From assembly GCA_903901015.1 (NCBI GenBank), contig CAIUPH010000004.1, positions 100,219 through 164,218 of the forward strand: 64,000 nt of DNA. Reading direction: 5' to 3'. Source of the stretch: Candidatus Bathyarchaeota archaeon (lineage in GTDB: Archaea; Thermoproteota; Bathyarchaeia; Bathyarchaeales; Bathycorpusculaceae). The notes under the pieces were generated by a model. The model was not told the origin of the DNA. It saw only the letters and a program-made list of their open reading frames with translations, and searched no databases. The position numbers and the translations under genes are program-made. Below are positions 1-8,005 of this stretch, in pieces (the stretch's first letter is position 1; every line of letters begins with the position of its first letter).

Positions 1-310
1 CACAATCGGATTTTGAAATGTAGCTTGAGCAAGTTTCTGCCAACTCTTGTCTGAGGGCGATTCTAATTTGGAATTTTGAACAAATCGCAGGTTCGGAATA
101 ATTGTTTTGTTTTGTTTTTGAGAAGGAACATTTACTGCATTTTTTTTCAATATTTCCTTTTTTGTTGATGACATCTGGAGAACTTAATTGTCTGGCTTTC
201 CAATATTCATATTCAGAACATTCTTTTTGAAAACAGTCTTGACAGCGACCATAATTTTTAGATAATTCTTTCAAACTAACTGTTTTACCACATTTTTGAC
301 AGGTGCCCAT
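1..310 (-). CDS. zinc-ribbon protein, truncated by the window edge
   Basis: Reading frame from an ATG at 310 running off the left edge. The first 35 residues hold a CxxC pair near the N-terminus (residues 4-7) and a second pair about residues 23-26, a typical zinc-ribbon spacing, with another CxxC about residue 57. A second frame opens at an internal ATG near position 171 and also runs off the edge, so the gene may end or shift frame near an A8 run around 150. It belongs to the left integrated element. Function unknown. Confidence 0.45.
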   Translation of the reverse strand, partial: MGTCQKCGKTVSLKELSKNYGRCQDCFQKECSEYEYWKARQLSSPDVINKKGNIEKKCSKCSFSKTKQNNYSEPAICSKFQIRIALRQELAETCSSYISKSDC

Positions 311-396
311 GTTAAGTATCTTCTCTCAGAAAAGCAAGTAGGTTAGCAAGAGAAAATAAAGATATTGAGCGCGCGTAGAAATATAACCTGCTCTGT

Positions 397-777
397 TTAT
401 TGTGGTCTGCCTGCTGGGTCAATTTTAGAATTTGCTTGTTTTTCAATCAAGTAGGGTAATGAGGGGTTTTCTTTGTTCAAGGATAATTTTGTGCCTTTCT
501 TGACGGCATACCAGTGTCCTTTTCCTCCTGTTGTGGAGAACATTATGCCTGACATGACATTTCGGCTGATTATGCCAGAGTAAACGGTGTTGTTTTCTTC
601 GTTTGGGGCTCTCTTGAACCGCCAAATTATGGCTCCGTCCACCTCTGTCAATGTGCCCTCGTTTGCTCCTGCCAAGTACCCGAAAGTTCCGTCAAAATTG
701 AAGTAAATTTGTGTGCAAAAGTAATTACCTTTAGGTCCCCAGTCAAAATGCAGAGTCCACCAACCAGTAGAATTCAA
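397..777 (-). CDS. hypothetical 126-aa protein of the left element
   Basis: The frame starts at a TTG preceded by GGTGA six bases upstream and ends at 397. The protein is rich in aromatic residues and glycine in alternating short segments, suggesting a small beta-barrel-like fold, and has no signal peptide or metal motif. I do not recognise a family. It is the last gene on the minus strand before the integrase half and may belong with the zinc-ribbon gene upstream of the window edge. Confidence 0.45.
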   Translation of the reverse strand: MNSTGWWTLHFDWGPKGNYFCTQIYFNFDGTFGYLAGANEGTLTEVDGAIIWRFKRAPNEENNTVYSGIISRNVMSGIMFSTTGGKGHWYAVKKGTKLSLNKENPSLPYLIEKQANSKIDPAGRPQ

Positions 778-1017
778 ACTTATTCACCAAAGAATGATTT
801 AGCTCCCTCATTAGAATATGTTTTTCTTTTTCCTTACCCAAAATCCAATTTGATTAATATTCAGAGAAGTGTTAGAGCACGCTATCCTTAACTGACCTTA
901 GTAAAGAGTCTTTTACAAGAAGCCTTATAATGAAAACCAGTTCCAGAATGAAAGCAAATGACTTAATCTTTGCAGTTAATTTTTTCCTATTTTGTCAGGG
1001 GATACATAAACTCGGTT

Positions 1018-1034
1018 CCACGTACAAAACGTGG
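1018..1034 (+). promoter_or_regulatory. inverted repeat over the integrase ribosome binding site
   Basis: CCACGT and ACGTGG face each other across five bases, and the right arm runs into the GGAG ribosome binding site (1033-1036) of the integrase. The equivalent position before the second int(N) copy carries a similar repeat (10924-10938) although the flanking DNA differs. It could be an operator or an RNA hairpin that hides the binding site. Confidence 0.55.
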
Positions 1035-1045
1035 AGATTAACAAA

Positions 1046-2098
1046 ATGATAAATCAAGTCAGTTCAACAATCGAGTTAAATCCCGAATTAGCCAATTTAG
1101 CTTATGAAATGGGTTTAAACGCGCCAAAAATCTGTGAAAACGCCCTTAAAACGGCAATAAGCTGCCTTAAAGGCGTAAACACGAATTATTGTTTGGTGGA
1201 CGAGGCGGGATTTGAACCCGCGACCTCCACGATGCCAACAGGGACAGAAACAAGCTCCTTTTCAGAAAAAAAGGCTGAATTAATCATTAAACCTGAAACC
1301 CTTGAAGCCTTTGCGGAATTCATGACCGTAAACATGCGGCTCGAAAAAAGAACTGTTCGAGAAACTAAATCAAATATTCGCAGGTACTTAGATTGTTCCA
1401 ACTATGTTGTGAACTATGAAACCGTCTCGAAATTTCTTAAAGCATATATGGTCAAGTCCTCAAGAACTTACAATGCTCAATTAACCAGCCTGCGAAGATT
1501 CGTTAGGGACTTTCTTCATGCACCGGAGAGCATTTTGGATTTTAAAATGGCACCAGTCGATTTGTTAGGAAAAAACATAACGTTGCCTTCAAAGGAACAA
1601 CTGAAAAAGGGTTTTGAAGCGTTGACTGAGGACGGCGAGAGAGCGTTGTACTTGTTTACATTGTCAACGGGTTTAAGACGCAGCGAAATCATGGGGTTAA
1701 ACAAGGACAAAATTGACTTCAAAATCAGAAGCGTTGTTCCGCTGCATTTTACACGCGTAAAGCGTTCTGGCATTACTTTCTACAATGCAGAAACCGAAGA
1801 GTACCTAAACAGATACTTAGCATCAAAACCAGACGATGCCAAAGTCTTCAGGTTATATCCAAAGAAGTGTAAGCTGATGTGGCGGAAAGCCAGCGAAGCA
1901 GCTGGCGTTAAGATTTCGCCCCAAATTTTACGAATTTGGTTTTCAAACGAATTAGGGGAACAGTTAGTTCCGGATCGCTTCGTTGATATTTTCGAGGGCA
2001 GAGCGCCCAGATCAGTTTTAGCGAAAAATTATACTGCAAAAGGTATTGAAAGATTGAAAGTCATTTATGACAAAGCAAACCTTACTTTATTTTGTTAA
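1046..2098 (+). CDS. int: SSV/pNOB8-type tyrosine integrase, chimeric but intact
   Basis: Tyrosine recombinase of the archaeal type whose gene contains the attachment site. Residues about 51-64 are encoded by the 3' half of tRNA-Ala read in sense, giving the stretch VDEAGFEPATSTMP. The C-terminal catalytic domain shows the first arginine in TGLRRSE, a second arginine in the LRIWF box and a likely nucleophilic tyrosine in KNYTAKG near the C-terminus. The start is ATG 1046, nine bases after GGAG, rather than GTG 1031, which lies in the binding site. Codons before the core come from the left element and codons after it from the right element. Ends 17 bp inside the convergent regulator gene. May be active, since the reading frame is complete. 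Confidence 0.85.
   Translation: MINQVSSTIELNPELANLAYEMGLNAPKICENALKTAISCLKGVNTNYCLVDEAGFEPATSTMPTGTETSSFSEKKAELIIKPETLEAFAEFMTVNMRLEKRTVRETKSNIRRYLDCSNYVVNYETVSKFLKAYMVKSSRTYNAQLTSLRRFVRDFLHAPESILDFKMAPVDLLGKNITLPSKEQLKKGFEALTEDGERALYLFTLSTGLRRSEIMGLNKDKIDFKIRSVVPLHFTRVKRSGITFYNAETEEYLNRYLASKPDDAKVFRLYPKKCKLMWRKASEAAGVKISPQILRIWFSNELGEQLVPDRFVDIFEGRAPRSVLAKNYTAKGIERLKVIYDKANLTLFC
1194..1239. other. left attachment core (tRNA-Ala 3' half copy)
   Basis: 46 bp identical to 11099-11144, that is the tRNA-Ala(GGC) gene from the anticodon arm to the encoded CCA. Identity stops right after the bases of the anticodon loop, the crossover region known for SSV-type integrases. The 5' half of the tRNA is absent here, so this is not a tRNA gene. 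Confidence 0.9.
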
Positions 2099-2741
2099 TC
2101 TTCTCTTTCGACGTCTCATTTGCACTTTCTCGTATCATTTTGACGGCATCATCTATAAACGCTATATTCTTTTTCCATTCTGGAATTTCTGACGGATTAA
2201 TTCTTTGGTCAACTAAATTTTTTGGCACAACATTACCCAGCGAATCTATGTAAAAATCTTCTCTACGGGCAACTTCAATTGGCACTATTTTTTTTAGTAT
2301 TTTGAATATCTGGGTTGTTAAGACAAAGAAAAGTGTTTCTTCTATTAGATAGTAGTCGTTTTTGGTCATTTCCAATTCTTCTTCAGTAATTGCTCTACGG
2401 TTCAAATTCGCCGCATAATTTGAAATTTTTTTAGCCGCTCCTTCAACACTTGAAGCAGTATTCTTAGGAAGTGAGGCAAGTGATGCCTCTATTTCTTTTG
2501 CAAAATTGTCTATCATCCTCTGTAGTCTAACTTTTTCAAGGCGTCGATATGAGACATTCTTTTGGCTAACTTGAACTCTTTCAATTATTCCTTCATCAAC
2601 CATAACTGAAAGGTATTTGCTCACAGTCACCGTACTTAACTTTGATTTTTTGTAAATTATTCCAGCTTTTACTGGCGAGCCATCAGAGGGCATTAAGTCG
2701 AGAATATTGTTTTTTATTGATTCGGACCAACGATTGTTCAT
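2082..2741 (-). CDS. winged-helix transcriptional regulator
   Basis: 219-aa protein. Residues about 8-70 form a winged helix-turn-helix: a first helix NNILDLM, a recognition segment STVTVSKYLSVMVDEGIIERV and a wing. The rest is helical with a hydrophobic segment (FFVLTTQIFKILKKIV) that may be a dimer or ligand interface. It converges on the integrase gene and overlaps its last 17 bp. It may be the element's repressor, by position only. ATG 2741 has no strong ribosome binding site. Confidence 0.7.
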   Translation of the reverse strand: MNNRWSESIKNNILDLMPSDGSPVKAGIIYKKSKLSTVTVSKYLSVMVDEGIIERVQVSQKNVSYRRLEKVRLQRMIDNFAKEIEASLASLPKNTASSVEGAAKKISNYAANLNRRAITEEELEMTKNDYYLIEETLFFVLTTQIFKILKKIVPIEVARREDFYIDSLGNVVPKNLVDQRINPSEIPEWKKNIAFIDDAVKMIRESANETSKEKINKIK

Positions 2742-2842
2742 TGTGATACACTACAATTATTTTATTATACTAAAACAATATTTAAGCATTTTCTTACTTT
2801 GCCTATTGCCGTAAATTCGGCTTCATAAAAAAGGTGTAAACA

Positions 2843-2974
2843 ATGGTTGAATTGCCAGAATTAGGGTGTCCAAAATGCAATCATGTTTGGACTCCAAGAG
2901 TTAAAAACCCGGAAAAATGCCCAAACTGCGGGCATAAACTATCGAAAGAGAACGAGGTGAAAACAAATGAATGA
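2843..2974 (+). CDS. 43-aa zinc-ribbon protein
   Basis: Short frame with two CPxC-type pairs, CPKC at residues 9-12 and CPNC at 26-29, separated by 13 residues, a compact rubredoxin-like zinc ribbon. Its last 8 bases overlap the start of the 291-aa gene in a shifted frame (ATGAATGA), indicating translational coupling. Divergent from the regulator at 2741, so it probably heads a two-gene operon. Specific role unknown. Confidence 0.75.
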   Translation: MVELPELGCPKCNHVWTPRVKNPEKCPNCGHKLSKENEVKTNE

Positions 2975-3842
2975 ACAAAAACTTAAAAAAATAATTGAAG
3001 AAAGCGGAGTCATTGTTTCCTTAACAAGAATGCCTTCGACGTTACATTACCCGCTGGATTCAGCGGAAGCTCAAGAGCGTTATGCAAAAGAAAAAGAAAG
3101 CAACTTTCAGAAAGCAATCCTTGAAGGCGCTTATGACATAGCTACATCGTTAGGTGCATTTGGCGGTTCATCCTCATCATTCCAAGCAACATCACCTGAA
3201 GTTCACAAAAACACACTCATCAACCTCAACTTTGCCCAATTAATATCGAATGCAGGAGAGATTACTCAAGAAATTGAAAAATTGAGAAGCGCTAAACCAC
3301 TACTTTCGAGATTAATTGATGCTAACGCCAAATCTCAATGGGAACTTTGTGGAACAATTACAATTGAAACATCAAACAAGGTAAGCAGTTACACTGAAAA
3401 CGATTGGGAATCGCATGAAACAAAGATAAAAGGCAAAGAAGCAGTTCTCGACATGGCTATGCTCTTTTATGAAAAGATTCTCGCTGTCTATGACGCAGAA
3501 ATAGTTGAAAGAAAAAAATCTCCCAAGATTAAGGAACTCGCCAAGAACCTTACTTCCAACGTAAAACAAGCTGAAAAAATACTTCCAACCATAGTCAAAG
3601 CCAACGAGAGGGCTCAAAAAGCTCTAGCGCAAGGGCAGAAACCGGATCTTAAAACGTGCAATGTCTACATTGATGCAACCACTGAATTATCGGAACTAAG
3701 CAGCCAATATTCTGTTCTAAAAAAAGAAATCGATTTTCTAACAAATGAAAGAATCCCAAACCTTCCAGACTTTCCGATGTTGAGCCAGAATGACATTTCA
3801 GCAGATCACCCGATTAAGCAAGAATGGAGGCGTTTTGCCTAA
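2967..3842 (+). CDS. element-encoded hypothetical 291-aa protein
   Basis: Hydrophilic, mostly helical protein with heptad-like stretches around residues 95-120 and 175-265, and a low-complexity GGSSSS patch near residue 65. No transmembrane segment and no catalytic motif that I recognise. It is coupled to the preceding zinc-ribbon gene by an 8-bp overlap and is followed by the structured segment and terminator at 3861-3991. I cannot assign a function; a structural or replication-accessory role would be a guess. Confidence 0.65.
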   Translation: MNEQKLKKIIEESGVIVSLTRMPSTLHYPLDSAEAQERYAKEKESNFQKAILEGAYDIATSLGAFGGSSSSFQATSPEVHKNTLINLNFAQLISNAGEITQEIEKLRSAKPLLSRLIDANAKSQWELCGTITIETSNKVSSYTENDWESHETKIKGKEAVLDMAMLFYEKILAVYDAEIVERKKSPKIKELAKNLTSNVKQAEKILPTIVKANERAQKALAQGQKPDLKTCNVYIDATTELSELSSQYSVLKKEIDFLTNERIPNLPDFPMLSQNDISADHPIKQEWRRFA

Positions 3843-3860
3843 AACGTTGGAAGCCACATT

Positions 3861-3991
3861 CCCGTAAAAGGCTCGGGCAGCTTACACCGCAAGCGTTTAA
3901 TCGCGGAATTTTCCGCACAGTAGGGGGTTTTCAGTTCTTTGCCCCCTTCTTCACCTCTGGCGCTTAGAGGCTCCTGCTTAGGAGGTTTTTT
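3861..3991 (+). ncRNA. GC-rich multi-hairpin segment, candidate structured RNA
   Basis: A GC-rich island in AT-rich DNA with consecutive hairpins: CCCG/CGGG (3861-3877), GCGGAA/TTCCGC (3903-3916), GGGGG/CCCCC (3923-3946), CCTCT/AGAGG (3954-3970) and CTCCT/AGGAG followed by a T run (3971-3991). The last one is a plausible terminator for the 2843-3842 operon. The row of hairpins could instead be a small RNA or a replication-origin structure. Confidence 0.45.
3971..3991 (+). terminator. hairpin plus T-run terminator
   Basis: Stem CTCCT/AGGAG with a four-base loop, followed directly by GTTTTTT. It lies 130 bp after the stop of the 291-aa gene and closes the structured segment. Confidence 0.6.
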
Positions 3992-4059
3992 ATTTGTATT
4001 TCGCTGCCGGGCTTTGCGGAAAGGATGTGGCTTTCAAACTATCATTGGAGCATGAAAAC

Positions 4060-4167
4060 ATGAAACAAATTCAATGCAAGGCAACACGCAGTTGCGATTT
4101 AAAAAACAACGATCACACACGAAACATACGTTTACGTAATACAAAGGTAGGTGATAAAATTGATTAA
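4060..4167 (+). CDS. 35-aa leader-like small protein
   Basis: ATG 4060 stands nine bases after a GGAG, the spacing used by most genes in this window, which supports real translation. The peptide is short and basic and contains two cysteines; no family recognised. Its last 8 bases overlap the TTG start of the next gene, so it may be a coupled first cistron. The palindrome at 4127-4138 lies inside it. Confidence 0.5.
   Translation: MKQIQCKATRSCDLKNNDHTRNIRLRNTKVGDKID
4127..4138. promoter_or_regulatory. TACGT/ACGTA palindrome, candidate RHH operator
   Basis: TACGT and ACGTA separated by TT, just before the ribbon-helix-helix gene at 4160. A related sequence (ATACGTAAACG) recurs inside the inverted repeat at 5528-5547 at the end of the second RHH gene, which suggests a shared binding site. 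Confidence 0.4.
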
Positions 4168-4792
4168 AGCTAAACCCATGAGAGTAATTTCAATTAGAGT
4201 TTCAGAAGAAGATGCTGAATTCCTAAAGTCATTGCCTAATGCATCAGAATTGATAAGAAAAGCAATTGATGAAGAAAAAAGAAAACAAAGAATGCTTTCA
4301 GAAAAAGGATTACCTTTAGAAATAGTTAGCGAGATAGCACAAGCATACACCAAACACAAAATTGAATGGCTTCAAGACGATAATTTAGATCAAAAAGCTC
4401 ACAGTGAAACACTTTCAAGCCCATTGCTTGACATAGCGCAACTTACGCTGGATTGCCCGAACCCTTACAGTTCAAACAAAGAATTAGCATGCCTTCCAGA
4501 GTCAATGAGTCTTGATGAATTCTGCGAAGAACTTCAAAGTAAAGAGGCAAAGGCATTCATTCAAAGGATAAAAGACAAAATAATTCAACATCATAATGAT
4601 AAAACAATCAATATCTCTTTGGATGCTGATGAACTTGAAACTGTTCGCAAGATTTTCGATGAAGCTAAAATGCTGCTTCAAGAAGGCTACCGTAAAACAT
4701 TCCACAAACTTCCACCTGACGACTGGCATCTAACGATCATTGACGGCAGAGCATTTCATGACCACAATAGACTACGCTATAAGCTTCCTTAG
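4160..4792 (+). CDS. ribbon-helix-helix DNA-binding protein, 210 aa
   Basis: The N-terminal 45 residues match a CopG/Arc-type ribbon-helix-helix: a beta strand MRVISIRVSEED followed by two helices (AEFLKSLP, ASELIRKAIDEEKRKQ). The remaining 160 residues are a helical acidic domain with no recognised motif. TTG 4160 is preferred because GGTGA lies five bases before it; GTG 4151 sits in the binding site and ATG 4178 is a further option. A T-rich stretch at 4810-4835 may end transcription. Likely an element regulator or plasmid copy/partition protein. Confidence 0.6.
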   Translation: MIKAKPMRVISIRVSEEDAEFLKSLPNASELIRKAIDEEKRKQRMLSEKGLPLEIVSEIAQAYTKHKIEWLQDDNLDQKAHSETLSSPLLDIAQLTLDCPNPYSSNKELACLPESMSLDEFCEELQSKEAKAFIQRIKDKIIQHHNDKTINISLDADELETVRKIFDEAKMLLQEGYRKTFHKLPPDDWHLTIIDGRAFHDHNRLRYKLP

Positions 4793-4880
4793 GAAAATAC
4801 GAAGTATGCATGTTGCAACTCTTTTTTTCTTTTTGTTTATAATAAAACCTTGGCTTACTGTCATAGTTAATTTTTAATGT

Positions 4881-5117
4881 TTACCGTTCTGAATTCACTT
4901 CTAAGTCTTTTAAGTTCATCTTAATTTTTCGGTTTATTGCGATTGAAAACAATGCAACCATTGCTATGATTGGGACAGTGGCGTTAAAGGGGGTTGATTG
5001 AGTGAAGACACAGATTATTCCCGCAAAACCCATCGCGCAAGCCATAAAAACACAGAGGTACAGATACAACTCTGCTGCCGGTTTTGGTTTTATCGACTTT
5101 CTTTTGCGTTTAGTTAT
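4881..5117 (-). CDS. small two-helix membrane protein with apparent ATA start
   Basis: The frame has no ATG upstream of the first membrane helix, but an ATA codon at 5117 is preceded by GGAGGAT with a ten-base spacer. From there the 78-aa product begins with a basic segment (MTKRKRKS), then two hydrophobic helices (about residues 17-38 and 46-64) and a charged tail. A TTG at 5069 would remove the basic segment. A ten-codon ATG frame ends in the TAA that overlaps the ATA, so reinitiation or frameshifting is also possible. Same layout as the gene at 59873. Confidence 0.5.
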   Translation of the reverse strand: MTKRKRKSIKPKPAAELYLYLCVFMACAMGFAGIICVFTQSTPFNATVPIIAMVALFSIAINRKIKMNLKDLEVNSER

Positions 5118-5328
5118 TTTCGCCTATCCTCCTCAAATGCCATTTATTATTTTGCTGATCTATATTGTATATTAAAGCTCAATACTCAATACAGTAACTT
5201 ACGATTTAATAAATATTACGAATTCATACTCTTGCATCATTTTTCTCGTAAAAAAATAGTTGTTGTTGATTTGAAATTCATAAACCTATTTAATACTAAA
5301 AGAAGAACCAATACTTCAGGAAATTTAA

Positions 5329-5538
5329 ATGAAAAAAAAAGTTAGAACAACCATCGCTATCGACAAAGAACTGATGGATTGGATTCTTGAAAAGATCACA
5401 GAAAAACGTTTTGCCAGCGTGTCCCACGCGATGGAATATTCGGTTAAACGAGTAATTGATCGAGAAAGGGAAGACATTCATTTTGGAGTAATTGATAAAG
5501 AGAAACCATTCGTCTCCAGTAAAAAATGTAATACGTAA
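5329..5538 (+). CDS. ribbon-helix-helix regulator, 69 aa
   Basis: Short protein with the pattern of a CopG-like ribbon-helix-helix: strand VRTTIAIDKELMDWI, then helices around KRFASVSHAMEYSVKRVIDRE. ATG 5329 follows GGAAAT. Such proteins bind palindromic operators as dimers, and an inverted repeat lies directly over its stop codon (5528-5547), with a related palindrome before the other RHH gene. Likely an element-encoded repressor. Confidence 0.7.
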   Translation: MKKKVRTTIAIDKELMDWILEKITEKRFASVSHAMEYSVKRVIDREREDIHFGVIDKEKPFVSSKKCNT

Positions 5539-5547
5539 ACGCATTAC
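5528..5547. promoter_or_regulatory. GTAAT/ATTAC inverted repeat
   Basis: GTAAT and ATTAC separated by ten bases, overlapping the stop codon of the RHH gene and containing TACGTAAACG, which resembles the palindrome at 4127. Possible operator or weak terminator. Confidence 0.35.
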
Positions 5548-5631
5548 AACCCCTTTTTCCCTTATGTTTCAATCGCGACTTCGCGAGGTCTATCTCAAAG
5601 CTCTTTAAGCAGAACTTATGAACGAATAATC

Positions 5632-6039
5632 ATGCTAACACTAACTCAAATAAAAGCACTCACAGATATCAGCTATGTTCCCTTTGGTATTATTCTATTA
5701 TTAGCTCCAATTGATGTGTTCATAAAAGTAGCGATTTTCTGTTTCTCGATGCCCGCAGCATTTTTGGGTTTGTTAAATCCTGAGAAAGATGAAAAAACGA
5801 AAATGGTATATGATGTTATGAACTTTTTTGTTCAACCACTTTTTAGATTTCAGTTTGCTATGTCAGGGACAATTATTGCTTTATTGTCGCCTGAAACATC
5901 ATCTGTTTTAGCTTTGTCGGTTGCCTTACCTTTTATAGTTATTCTCACATACGTTTCGATTGGCTGGTTCAAAGCGGTATTATCGGCTTCAGGTAAAAAA
6001 GATCAAAAGCGACCTTTTATGCGAAATCCATTTTCTTGA
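5632..6039 (+). CDS. element-encoded membrane protein, 135 aa
   Basis: About three to four transmembrane helices: residues 13-30, 31-47, 72-95 and 97-118, with a charged loop (NPEKDEKTKM) and a basic C-terminal tail (KKDQKRPF). No transport or enzyme signature. Small multi-span membrane proteins of this kind are common in archaeal viruses and plasmids, so the context fits, but no function can be given. Confidence 0.6.
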   Translation: MLTLTQIKALTDISYVPFGIILLLAPIDVFIKVAIFCFSMPAAFLGLLNPEKDEKTKMVYDVMNFFVQPLFRFQFAMSGTIIALLSPETSSVLALSVALPFIVILTYVSIGWFKAVLSASGKKDQKRPFMRNPFS

Positions 6040-6151
6040 CCTAATTTAATCCGTTTCAAAAGTTGTTGTACTTTTCGATGCTTCTTCGTCTGCCTCTGCC
6101 TCAAGGTTTAAGACGCCTTAAGACGATATGATTCGAGAAAACAAGAAGTAG

Positions 6152-6283
6152 ATGGATAAAGTCCATCCTTTAGAGAACGTTCGCCGCATACGTATCGTGG
6201 CAGTAAACGGTGAATATATCGCAAAACGCTCTTCCTTTCGAACGCTAAAACGTGAAGTAAATACCAAAATAAGGCTAAAATGA
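6152..6283 (+). CDS. possible 43-aa basic protein
   Basis: The only open frame of note in the otherwise gene-free stretch 6040-6514. The predicted peptide is strongly basic in its C-terminal half. No clear ribosome binding site and no recognised domain, so this may be chance. The rest of 6040-6514 shows only AT-rich sequence. Confidence 0.3.
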   Translation: MDKVHPLENVRRIRIVAVNGEYIAKRSSFRTLKREVNTKIRLK

Positions 6284-6514
6284 TAGTATTTTTATGTTTA
6301 CCAGAATAATTTTACTCGATTTTTAACGAAAAAACGTATTAAAAAGTCTGAAAATTTAGGTAATTATACTTTTTTATGATTGGATGAAAATACAATTCGA
6401 TAACGTACTTTGCTCATCGCAAAACATTGGAGAAATAGTGTTCAATTGAGTTGACAAGTTTAAAATTTTAACAACCTTCAAATTTATTCAACTACGAAAT
6501 TGCAACCGAACAGT

Positions 6515-7480
6515 TTATTCGATCTCTCGGACACCTTCTTTCGTAATCGCCCATCGCTTATTTTGTATTTGATCGATCAACTCGGGTAATAACGGGAATT
6601 CGGTCGTCTCTCCTTCAAGGGCGTTGTGAACAGCGAAAGCACTTAGTTGAAAAACCTTGCATGCCAAGTTCTCTGACTTGAAATCTATACCCTTGTCATA
6701 AGATATATCGAACAAAAGACTGTCCTTGGAAAAGAACTCTATTTTATTTTCTCCGTTGTCAACAATCTTGATATAATTACCCAAAGCTGTCTTCAAAATT
6801 TCGAAAAATCTTTCTTCAATATATATCCTATCTTTGCTAATCCCAAAATGACTGCCTTTACTTTCAATAATAAATGCTCGGCTAAATGCGGTATTCATTT
6901 GAAATTCTGCAGGATAATAGACAAATTCTTGTTTTAGAAAATCCTTAGTCTTTTCCGTAATGCACTCAGGATTATAATGTAGAAACGATTGACCAGTTAT
7001 TTTAACAGGGGCATATTGAATTCGCTCTCCTCCAGCGAAAACCGATCTAAAACCAAAACCTGCAGATCTCGCCTGTCCCACGAGAAAATAATGGACGCAT
7101 AAATTATCCCTCAAATAATACATCCATAATTTTGGGTCATACATGCTATCCGCACCTAAAACATCTATTGTTTTCGCTATTCCATCATTCAGAGCTAAGA
7201 CATGCTCAGACGGATTAGGTGGAAACTGGACAATTTTAGGTGAACCCGCAGAAATGTAAACACTGCTTAACAAATTAATCAAACCTGTTTCTTGAAGTTT
7301 TTCCAGGTTCCAGTTGCAATCAGACAATGCCTTACCAAAACCCGTTATATCATACCAAAAGCAAAGTGAGTCAACAGATTTGAGGTTTTTTTTCTGAGCA
7401 AATATTCTAAACTTCTGCATCTCCCATTGCTCTTCCGTAAGATGAGGCTCCTTCATTTCCTCGTTTTTATTTTCAGACAT
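6515..7480 (-). CDS. element-encoded hypothetical 321-aa protein
   Basis: Soluble protein without membrane spans, starting at ATG 7480 behind GGAGAG. The N-terminal 20 residues are charged and helical; the remainder is a mixed alpha/beta sequence rich in aromatic residues. I see no nuclease, ATPase or helix-turn-helix motif. It stands alone on the minus strand, divergent from the regulator operon at 7713; the shared 230-bp upstream region would hold both promoters. Function unknown. Confidence 0.6.
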   Translation of the reverse strand: MSENKNEEMKEPHLTEEQWEMQKFRIFAQKKNLKSVDSLCFWYDITGFGKALSDCNWNLEKLQETGLINLLSSVYISAGSPKIVQFPPNPSEHVLALNDGIAKTIDVLGADSMYDPKLWMYYLRDNLCVHYFLVGQARSAGFGFRSVFAGGERIQYAPVKITGQSFLHYNPECITEKTKDFLKQEFVYYPAEFQMNTAFSRAFIIESKGSHFGISKDRIYIEERFFEILKTALGNYIKIVDNGENKIEFFSKDSLLFDISYDKGIDFKSENLACKVFQLSAFAVHNALEGETTEFPLLPELIDQIQNKRWAITKEGVREIE

Positions 7481-7712
7481 TCCCTTAAAACTCTCCTTTT
7501 TAAGACGATGATTGCCTAATTAGGGTCATTTGCATATTTACGCAAATCGTTTAAAAGCTTTAGTGGGTTGCCAACACTGAAAACTTGTGCAAACAAACGC
7601 CGAACTATTCATGATTTTTTATGGCATATACATGATAACTTAACAAAAATGAGTAAACTTTTTAAGCAAGCACTATATTGGTAAAATACCATAAAGAGTG
7701 GGGATAAAGAGT

Positions 7713-8000
7713 ATGGACAAAGACCCTGAGACTAGAAAACTTTTAGAAAAGATTCTTTCAGTCTTGAAACTAACAAACAGCAAGGTTATCGAAGAACAAA
7801 AGCAATCAATTTTGAAAAATGAAATCAAGAAAAAGATATACGACCTTTGTGATGGAAAACACACAGTAAATGATATAGCTGTTGAGATAAAAACCACTCA
7901 ACCTAACGTTTCTTATCATTTGTCATCGCTTCTCGAATCTGGGCTGGTCTTATATGACGATGTAGGCGGTAAGAAATACTACTTTAAATCCCTGGAGTAA
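7713..8000 (+). CDS. HTH operon gene 1: ArsR-like winged-helix protein
   Basis: 95 aa. A 40-residue N-terminal helix is followed by a winged helix-turn-helix: KKKIYDLCDGKHTVNDIA, TTQPNVSYHLSSLLESGLV and a wing ending in KKYYFK. ATG 7713 follows GGGGAT by seven bases; the GTG at 7698 lies upstream of that binding site. First gene of a nine-gene operon. Its core closely parallels gene 7 (LCDxKHTxxDI), so the two look like duplicates. Confidence 0.75.
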   Translation: MDKDPETRKLLEKILSVLKLTNSKVIEEQKQSILKNEIKKKIYDLCDGKHTVNDIAVEIKTTQPNVSYHLSSLLESGLVLYDDVGGKKYYFKSLE

Positions 8001-8005
8001 TATCC

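Larger units (their letters stand above)
1..1239. mobile_element. right end of a second SSV-type integrated element (partial)
   Basis: The region left of the first att copy ends in the N-terminal half of an integrase gene that differs at many positions from the copy at 10951, although both enter the same tRNA-derived core. This is the arrangement expected at the tRNA-proximal end of another element integrated earlier at the same site. Only its last 1.2 kb is visible: a zinc-ribbon protein, a small hypothetical protein and the int(N) half. The left boundary lies outside the window, so its size and completeness are unknown. Confidence 0.65.

Noticed and set aside
1194-1239. Second tRNA-Ala gene
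   Set aside because: Only the 3' half is present; the D arm and the 5' acceptor strand are missing. It is an att copy.
1186-1401. Minus-strand frame through the att core
   Set aside because: Antisense of the integrase; its protein-like stretch comes from the tRNA sequence.
4998-5345. 115-codon plus-strand frame
   Set aside because: Antisense of the small membrane gene and runs into the RHH start; composition is not protein-like.
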